Origin: Hermatobates lingyangjiaoensis | Lineage: Eukaryota; Arthropoda; Insecta; Hemiptera; Hermatobatidae | DNA length: 64,000 nt | Reading direction: 5' to 3' | Assembly (NCBI GenBank): GCA_026182355.1 | Contig: JAPFBL010000254.1 | Location: 6,011,001 to 6,075,000, forward strand | In this document: piece by piece, positions 29,901 through 38,990 of the stretch | How positions within the stretch are numbered: the stretch's first letter is position 1 | Layout: every line of letters starts with the position of its first letter | The notes under the pieces: model-generated | Databases searched by the model: none | Told to the model about the DNA's origin: nothing | What the model saw: the letters and a program-made list of their open reading frames with translations, nothing else | Program-made: the position numbers and the translations under genes

Positions 29901-32900
29901 GTTTAATAAATTTTTTTATTAAATATATAAAATTGCAGGTTGTGGAAACAAAGTTATCAGTTCTAAGGGAAGCTGGGTAATGGACAAAGCAGCAAACATA
30001 CAAACATCTTTTGACAACAAGGAAGTATACCACATTGACGTTAGTTTGGCTGAGCCTACATTCCTCCAAACAAAGACTGACTTCAACAAAGATGCGGCTA
30101 GGGAGTCATGGGTTAGTCAATATTTTGCCTTATTATCTACCATTTCTTCCACATGGTATTATTTACCTACGACCAAAATAAAATGAGCAACTATTAATTA
30201 GTTGCATTTATATTTGCGAAATAATGTTACAGTTGATATCATTAATGTAACAGAAATTTCTTTATAATTTATATACTATATAGATAATTGAAATATATTT
30301 AAATTTATAACTTAGACTACCAAATAAAAGAAAAAAAATTTTAGAAAACAAAGAATACAAAATATAATAAAGCAGTTACTCTAAATGATATATCTAACCA
30401 CAATTCATTACGAGAAAGAGATTAAAAGATAAGATGAAGTGTAGCAAGTTAGAGTCACTGTGTAATGAGAAGCTCTGTGCCGTCGCATTACCAAACTTCA
30501 AAATTACCAAAATTCAGAAATAAAAAAAAAGGATAAATACTCGGAGGTATCAGTATTCTGACTAATCATGCAATTTTCGGAAAAAATGAAGCAAGTTCTT
30601 GCCAAGGGTGAAGGAACATGTAATGGGTTCAAAGTGTTAACAGTGCGACACTTAGTTTAGCCATCGGTCATGAAACGAAAGAATTAGAGAAAAACAATAG
30701 CTATAAATGAAAAATAAAACTGAGATAGAGAAAATATTATTTATTTTAAAGAAAGAAACTAATGAATAATTCGTTATAAATCTAAAATATAAATGAATAA
30801 ATAATATACTTTTGAAAAAATGTATTTAAATATTAATATTAAAACAACAGAATGAAACACCAGTAATTAAGTAATAACAATTATTGTCACTGTAATTACT
30901 TATTAAAAGAATAAAAATGACTATGGTTAATAATAGGACAGGTAAGGTGATTATGATATAAGGTAGTTTGGTATGCACCACGGAGAAGAGGAGCAAAAGA
31001 GGTACACTAAGATTCAATCAACAAAATGAAACGGCCCATAAGAATGATTAATCAAGAACAAGAAAAAATATATAAAAACACAAAAAAAGTTTCTCTTCGA
31101 TATTTCGACATTTGAAATCATCAGCAAGAGTTGTTCATGTCTTGGTTGCCCTTCAAACCACCAACTTTTCTTTCTGATGACGATTGATGTCTAAATATTG
31201 AAGTGAGTCTTTTTTTGAGTGTTTTACTATGTTTTTTTTTGTGCTTGATTCAGTTTTGAATATACATATTTATATCATAATTTACATCAATGTGCCAGTC
31301 ATCTAATTTTCTATGAATTTGAGTTATTTAATTTTGATTTTTTTTTTTAATTTTTAGAAATGTTTCGTTAACGATTTAAACCATGACATGAAATCTGCCC
31401 AAGAAATGATGAGTAAGATGATCAAGGACGGCGGTCAGGAAGCAGAAAAGAGAATTGGTACCTTGAAGGAGGCCATTCCCGATGTACAGCCACTCATTGA
31501 CGATTATCAAAAACAATTAGTTGAAATACAGAATGAATTTTTGGATGACAAGACCGTTCAAGGAGTACTCAAAGTTGTGTGAGTATTACAGTAGTATAGT
31601 TAATTCGGATAATTACATTATAAAAATAGTGGAATTTTATTAACAGTAAAAAAGTAATTATTTATTATAAGGAACATAATAAACAAATAATTTTGATTAT
31701 TGGAATATTAAAATATATAATCGATTTATCTTATTTTGTACAAAATATTGTCATCTAGTTAAGAAAAGTAAATTTGTTTCATTTGTGGTACAATGTGAAC
31801 TAGTCATTGTAGCACACTCTCTCAAAAACAAAAAAAAAGACAATGTACATCTCTATTTCTAGTACTAAAAGCTAAGTTAAACATTCGCTGCAATTTTATT
31901 CCTTTACTGCAAGTATAAACATCGATATTGATGTTTTCATTAATTTACACGATTTAAGAATACATCGTTTGACATTTTGTGGACAATGTTTTGAGGGGTA
32001 GTTGCACAACATTTTGTAAACATGATACTTATCTCATCATTTGAGAAATAACATCAAACTTGAGAGGTATATAGTTTTAAGTGTACTAAGCATTACTTTT
32101 TGTAATATTAAAAAATAAAAATGCATTTTATTTTATTTTATGTCTTAACAACGTAATATTTTTTACCCCTCTTCTAGTCAATCAAGATATTTTATATTTC
32201 AAATTAAACTCATAATAATTAAGATTTTATATTAAGGTCACAATATATGTATATGTGGAGGAAAAGATCATGACTTTAAGATCACTGGAAGGGGCTATAA
32301 CACACTGAAAAAGACAATTATTAAGTTACCAGTTATCTCTTGTACTTTTGTAACTTCAGTTGTTCGTTTTCTAAAAAATTGGATAAAATGACTAATAGGT
32401 TAGGAGTAGTCATCGTTTAAGAAATCAACACGAAAATCAATCATTTAGATTAGACTAAACCGCTTTTCTCTTTATTCAATTTCATGATTTCTTTAATAAT
32501 ACATTTCAGTAATCGTAACTAATATTATTTATTAGTTTTCATTCTTTAGATTATTTTGATATTGGTAAATGAAACTTCTAATTCATAGAATTTATTGAAA
32601 TTTATAGTAAAATTACCTTGTTTTTTTTCAATATTGCGTCAATGTCAGTCAGAGGTAACACAATTTCTCAGGGTTCACCACTTTGTCCTGAACGAACCTA
32701 CAATTTTATTTTCATCGACATTGGCAAATGTAATAGCGACATTGATATAAATAAATAAATTCAATTGAATATTAATTATTTCTTGTAATGTGATTGCATG
32801 TAGTAACATGGAGTGCATATAGATCACTGATTTATTTATTAGTTCCTTCATTATAATATCATACAAATTCTTCAAATTACAGTTTAACTAAGTAAAATTT

Positions 32901-35900
32901 ATTGCAGTTTGATAGTGCATTAATTATCGAATCTTATTTTTTTTTTAGGAAGGAAATTACGAATGCCTTGGTTGAACAAATGGTGCAGTTAATTGAAAAG
33001 CTGAATGAATTGAATAGAGCACTCATGGACGACATTAATGAAGCTGTGAAGAAGTTGGAAGTAGTAATGAAAGATCTGTTACCAAAAGTTCTTAAAGCTG
33101 CTGAAGAACTGACACGATCGGTTTTCCATATCTTTGAAGAAGCATTAAACCTTTCAGTTAAGATTGTTGATCTTTTGTTTGATGAAATCATGAAGCACAA
33201 AGATGAAATCAATGCTGCTCTGGATACAGTCAAAGCATTCTTCGAAGGTAATCTATAACTGGTCTTTAACACATAATTGCTTAACTTTCCCATATCTTTT
33301 TACTTTAATTTTTAATTTTTTCTATGTTAGTACAATACATTTCCCTCTATTTCAGTAATCTGCAACCTGTTTCTTTTATTTAAAAGCATTATTTGAAGCC
33401 TTTAATTTCAGAAAACTTTCAAATCTATATTTGTTGAACTAGACTGTCACTTACTTTTGAATAGTTTTGCTTTTAGAATCTGTTCACAATTAATATGTAT
33501 CAAAAGAATATAAAGTACTCAAATTATGTTTAACACTTCAAACTAATAAAGAAATAATTTGTAATATTTTTTTTCAGAGTTTGCACAAAACTTCTCTCAG
33601 GTCAGTCGTAATATACATAAAATGTTGTCCACATTTGTTAAACAAACCATGGATGCATTGAAAGAACTTCCTATTGGAGAAATGATAAAGGAACAGCTAA
33701 ACAATCTCAAGGAAGTAGGTTCTTTTGAATTTTGTTTAACTAACTAAATTAATGCTTATTATGTTCTAATTGAATTAAAATTGATTTAGATTGACTGGGA
33801 ACATTTTACATCTGACGCTTACATCAGTATTCCTGAGATATTGGAAGCAATAAACAGCGCTTTCGAAGATCTCCTCACCTCTTTGCCTTTGACCGATGAA
33901 TTGAAAACACTTGTAACAACAATTTCCGAATGGATCTCCAAAGTAAATATACATTATCTGACTAATGTTACTTTACGTATACATTTGAATAGCATGATGG
34001 ATTTCTATAGTACATTAATTATAAATATGTAGTGAAAGATGAAATGTAATACTCATTACAGCAAACTAAGGTCAATCTTAACTTTGCCTAACTCTAATTG
34101 GCAATAAACTAGATACAGTAGGGAGAAAATGAAAGAAAAATAATGCTTGCATACAGTCCACACTATGGACTAAATATGTATATGTATATATAAATATGTA
34201 TTTATAAATAAATTATTATTTATACATAAATATGTATATACATATATTTTCGTTCAAAAATAAACAAGCAATTCAATAAAATTCAGTTATGTCTGGGATC
34301 TTGCTTACCTTCCAAAGCATTCTGACATTGTACTCTGGAAGATGAAGAAAATCCAAAACCATTTGAGTACGGAAGAACATTTATAAAGCAAGATGTCTTA
34401 TCCTTCTTTAAGTGAACAAAATAATTTGGGATTCAAACAATTGAAAAACACACGGTCCTCAATATTCTGATGAGCCATCATCAAGAAATATTAGACCGCT
34501 ATGATTGGCACCAAAATAAAGTTAACAAATTAGAGATTGTAATACTTTTTTTCTTTTATTGTTTTATTTTTTCATCTACCACGTGTTATATATTTCTAAT
34601 AAAATAATAAATGTATATAATGAATAGAATAATATATTTAACGAAGGTTAATGTATATTATTTTTTAAGACCGTCAAAAGAGAAGAAGTGGACCACTCTA
34701 AGTACTTCAAAACTGTTACCGATCAATCAATGGCTATTTTGAGACCCATTATGGCCCTTGTTCAAGAACAAATTGCTGCAAGTGAACAGAGTTTTGGAAA
34801 GACACCATTGGTAATTATTTTGAATCTTTTTTTAAAAGTTATCGCTATCAGAAATACTACTCTATTTTACAATGATCTTTGTAATTAAAATTCTCTTCTT
34901 GTATATTTTTAGCCCAGTCTGTCCCTACTGCCAATTGTTAGGATACCCCAAGGATTACTGAGAATCAGTACCTGGGATTGGATACGATCATCTGATTTAC
35001 CAACGATTCCCCAAATGATTGGAACTTACTGGATACCCACAAACCCTGAGGAATGGCTACCACCCTACCCAGGTAATTTATCAATTAACGTAATCCATTG
35101 ACGGACGCAATTTTTTTTTCTCCTTGAGTATTTTTGAAATAATTTGTATAATATAAGCCCATTCTAGTTGCCTCCAGAAACTTATTGTGATCTAACTTCA
35201 GAAAATAAACAAGTTCTAATAAGAAACAATAAATTAATTGTTCTTAATCGATAAAAATCCGTACGGTAAATATCAAAACGCACTGATAATACTAAAAATT
35301 AACAACTTAAAACATTTTGTAGATATTTACAGAAGAATATACTGTTGTTGTACTCCTATAGGACCTTTTATTTATAAATTTTGTCTAACCGATGTAGCAC
35401 ATAATAACCTCCAATATATATTTGTTGCAAATAATCTCTATGTCGAATTGTCAAACTTCATTGCAGTATATTTATTGTTATTGGACATTGTTTTAGCGGG
35501 TAAAAAACTTTGGAATTTAAAATAAAGTTTTTAGTTCTTTTGAGGAAAATATCACTCTGGAAGTTCTATACCCAATCTCGGAGAAAAAAAATGTATATTT
35601 ATGGGATTAACCAAATACCTGATGTATAAAGTCAATGAGATATTGAGACCACTTCCATTGTCTACTATACTTTGGATAATGTGACATAACTTTGTGTTTC
35701 GTACACATGGTTTTGTAAATTATGCCCACGATGGCAGAATTTGAAAACCTTTCATTTAATAATAACTTTAAAATTGCTGATCAGAAAAGGAAACCTATTT
35801 CCAGGTTTTGTTATTATTGAACTCTCTTGGGTGTCAAGGGTACATGGTGTGGCACATCTAAATGCTAATCACGCCCTGTTCAGCCTAACTGTGGTCATAT

Positions 35901-38892
35901 CGTAGAAACAGATATATTCCACAAGCATATAGAACGATGTATACGAGCAGTAGATCAATCACTGGAGAAAATCACTACAAAAGTGTTGTTGCGCTTACTT
36001 AAGTAAACCCATTGAATAAAGCAGAGTATTGTTTGATTTCAGGCAGAGCATTCATAATAGGAGGCAGTGAGGTCATCACCTTCGATGGCAGACACATTAA
36101 CGCCATTGGAGACTGCCAAGTGATTTTGACCAGTGATTTCATTGATGGTAACTTCTCTGTTGTTGCTAAGATGAGTGGTGGTAAGTTGGAAGAGGTTTCA
36201 GTTGTCAACGGAAATGATGAAGTGTCCATAAGAAAGAACAAGAAGGTAGATTATTAATTCTTAGTGTGAAATGTTTTTAAAGTATTTTTTTTAATATATT
36301 TTTTCTTAATTTTAGCCAACTGTACATGGCAAAGATACTGAATTCCCTGTTATCGAGGGCAGCATTACATCTTGGATTAGACCTGCTTCAATGGTCATAA
36401 AGACAAAATCAGGTGTGAAGGTCAAATGTGATCACGACTTGGAGCGTTGCATGGTGAAGCTAAATGGATTTTACTTTGGAAAAGTGAGAGGTGTACTTGG
36501 AACTTACAATTATGAACAGTTTGACGACACAATACAGCCTGATGGAAAAGTAAGTAACCAAAATGAAAGTACTTTTCCATTATACAATATATATATATAT
36601 ATACATATATAATAAAAACGTTTTCTTTTTCTTGGAGTTTGGTCAGGGTTAATATACGGAATCACCGAAAAGGTGGCGAAAAGGTGATTCCGTATATTAA
36701 CCCTCACCAAACTCCAAGAAGAGGAAAAAGTTTTTATTAGTAAATTGTTGTCAAGAAATCAATACCTTATTATATATATATATATTTAGATGTTATTAAA
36801 ATGTATTCTTTTCCCAAGATTTCTCAAGATGAATCAGCTTTCTTGACCTCTTGGAGCTTTGGAAATTGTCCAATGAAATCATCTTACTCAGACCAAGAAG
36901 AAAATTATTGCGAAAAATTTTTAAGTGCACCAGAAATAATGTAAATATGCCTTCTTTTATTATCAGAAAATTATCATAATTTATTTCAATTTTGTAAAAA
37001 AAATTTTGTTTAAATAGGATGTGCAATAATATAATTCCTTCTACACAATACCAAGGAGCTTGCAGAAACCTTGTGTCCAAAGAGTCAAACGATGAAGGAA
37101 AGTTAGCAGCCGCCTGTAAGACAGCAACTACGTATTCCTACTTGTGTAGAAACCGAATCCCTACAGTCGTCCCTCTTCGCTGTGGTAAGCTTTAAATCCA
37201 ACCTACTGAAGGAATCCAAGTGACTCTAAAAACAATGTATTCATCTATCCAATATGTAATATTAAAAAGAATTATATATTGTTAAAATCCTAAGACAGAT
37301 TTATTAGTAAGGTTTAAATTAGATTCGTCTGTTACGATTATTTCTGTTTCTTCTGTCCATTACAAAATCCCATCAGATGAGACTACTAACAGGTATAATA
37401 CATGTCAGCGTTTCTTATTATTCTTATAAGCTACATTCAGTTTACTGTCAAAGTAATAAAACTTGACATTTTTACTAATATGAAACAAAATTAACTGAAC
37501 ATCTGATATTCGTTTGCTATATCTGGCACAGCTGTGGCAAATACTCGTATTTGGTTCATCAATGTTGTCTCCACTAATTTATTTTAAATCATTCAAATTA
37601 ACATAAAGCTTAATTAATTCATTTAACAAACACCATTAAGGAAAATATATTCAGAAAAACTATCTTTATTTAACATTATTTAAGAGAAGAAAAGTTAGTT
37701 TTAAACTCTTACATCTAAAGATTTAAAATTCAGCAACATTTTTGTTATATATTCACTATGAGGACCTAAAGCACAGTTTGATGTGCAATACTTATTGTGA
37801 AATATTATACATGCGGTAAATATATGTCAAATACGTCAAATTCAATGATCCTGCTAAAATATATGTTAATATTTCATTTCCAGTCAATTGTTTACTACTT
37901 TAATAAATAAATTGAATTTCTTATAAAATATGTTTTTGAAAATGTATTTGTAGACCAGATGTATTTCATGGATTCATAAGAAATTTTTTTTAAAAAAAAA
38001 CAATAATGAAAGAGATTATGTTTTTTAATAGCAACATGCAAAGTGAATGACAAATCACATCAATTGAACTACCGATGGAAGGAAAAACCATCATCAGAAA
38101 AAGCTGACATTGTGTTCGTCGTTGAGGATGTCATAGAAAACACAGACCACTTTTCTGACTTAGTGGCTCCACTGGTACCTACATTGCTGAATGAACTTAA
38201 ATCGAAGGGAATAAGGTGAATTTCAACGTTTTATTATAAATAAGTTATTTAATTAACGACCAAATGAAATCAATTTAATATAGTTAAATACTAAATAAAT
38301 TATTGTGTTTATGTTATAGTGACGTTCATTTTGGGCTTATTGGATATGGAATTCAAACAACAAATAATACCAATCGAGGCTGGCCAGTGTACTACACTGT
38401 TGACGGAAAGATTGCTAATTCAGACATTAGTAAAGACTTTAAGACGACCAAGCTAAGCGACAATCTAGGAGCACCAAAATCACTAGGCAGAACCCTGGAT
38501 AATATTTTGAGGACTATAAGCAAAGTTGGTGAGTGCCATTGTATTAAACATCAGATGTTTTGCAGATGAATGAATTCATGAATGGAAGATCAGAGTACAT
38601 GGCAAATGGAGCAAAACAGGAGACGACTCCTCATGTATTGCGTATCTGTAATTATATATATATAACAAGATTTCACATAAACACGTAAAAATAACAATCA
38701 ATGAACAAACCAAAATATGAAATGGGAAAAAAGACTAAGATATATCAAGATCAGTTGAGTCTTTGACTCTGACGAAAACCACTTGTTACGGTTGAAAGAT
38801 CTTAGTCTTTTTTCCCATTTCATTTTGTGCTTTGATCATTGATTGTTATTTCAGATGTGAAATCTTTATATATATATATATATATATATATA

Positions 38893-38990
<98 letters not shown>

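Larger units (their letters stand above)
702..38031 (+). other. Apolipophorin introns in which nothing further is seen
   Basis: Among introns longer than 300 bases I see only A+T-rich sequence and short homopolymers in 934-1515 (apart from one small hairpin), 3780-4657, 6986-7292, 10097-10995, 11154-11752, 11974-12422, 12888-13608, 13694-14779, 15074-15416, 28749-29938, 31579-32948, 33248-33577, 33943-34669, 35073-36042 and 37185-38031. The first 524 bases are also intron with no detectable exon. Confidence 0.6.

Noticed and set aside
34466..34500. Possible minus-strand tail with TTGATGATGGCTCATC
   Set aside because: It resembles the tail cores only in a few bases and lacks TA flanks and a partner arm.
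35822..35905. Possible third copy of the weak repeat at 7731 and 42733
   Set aside because: Only short shared words (CAAGGG-ACATGGT); too diverged to support by eye.
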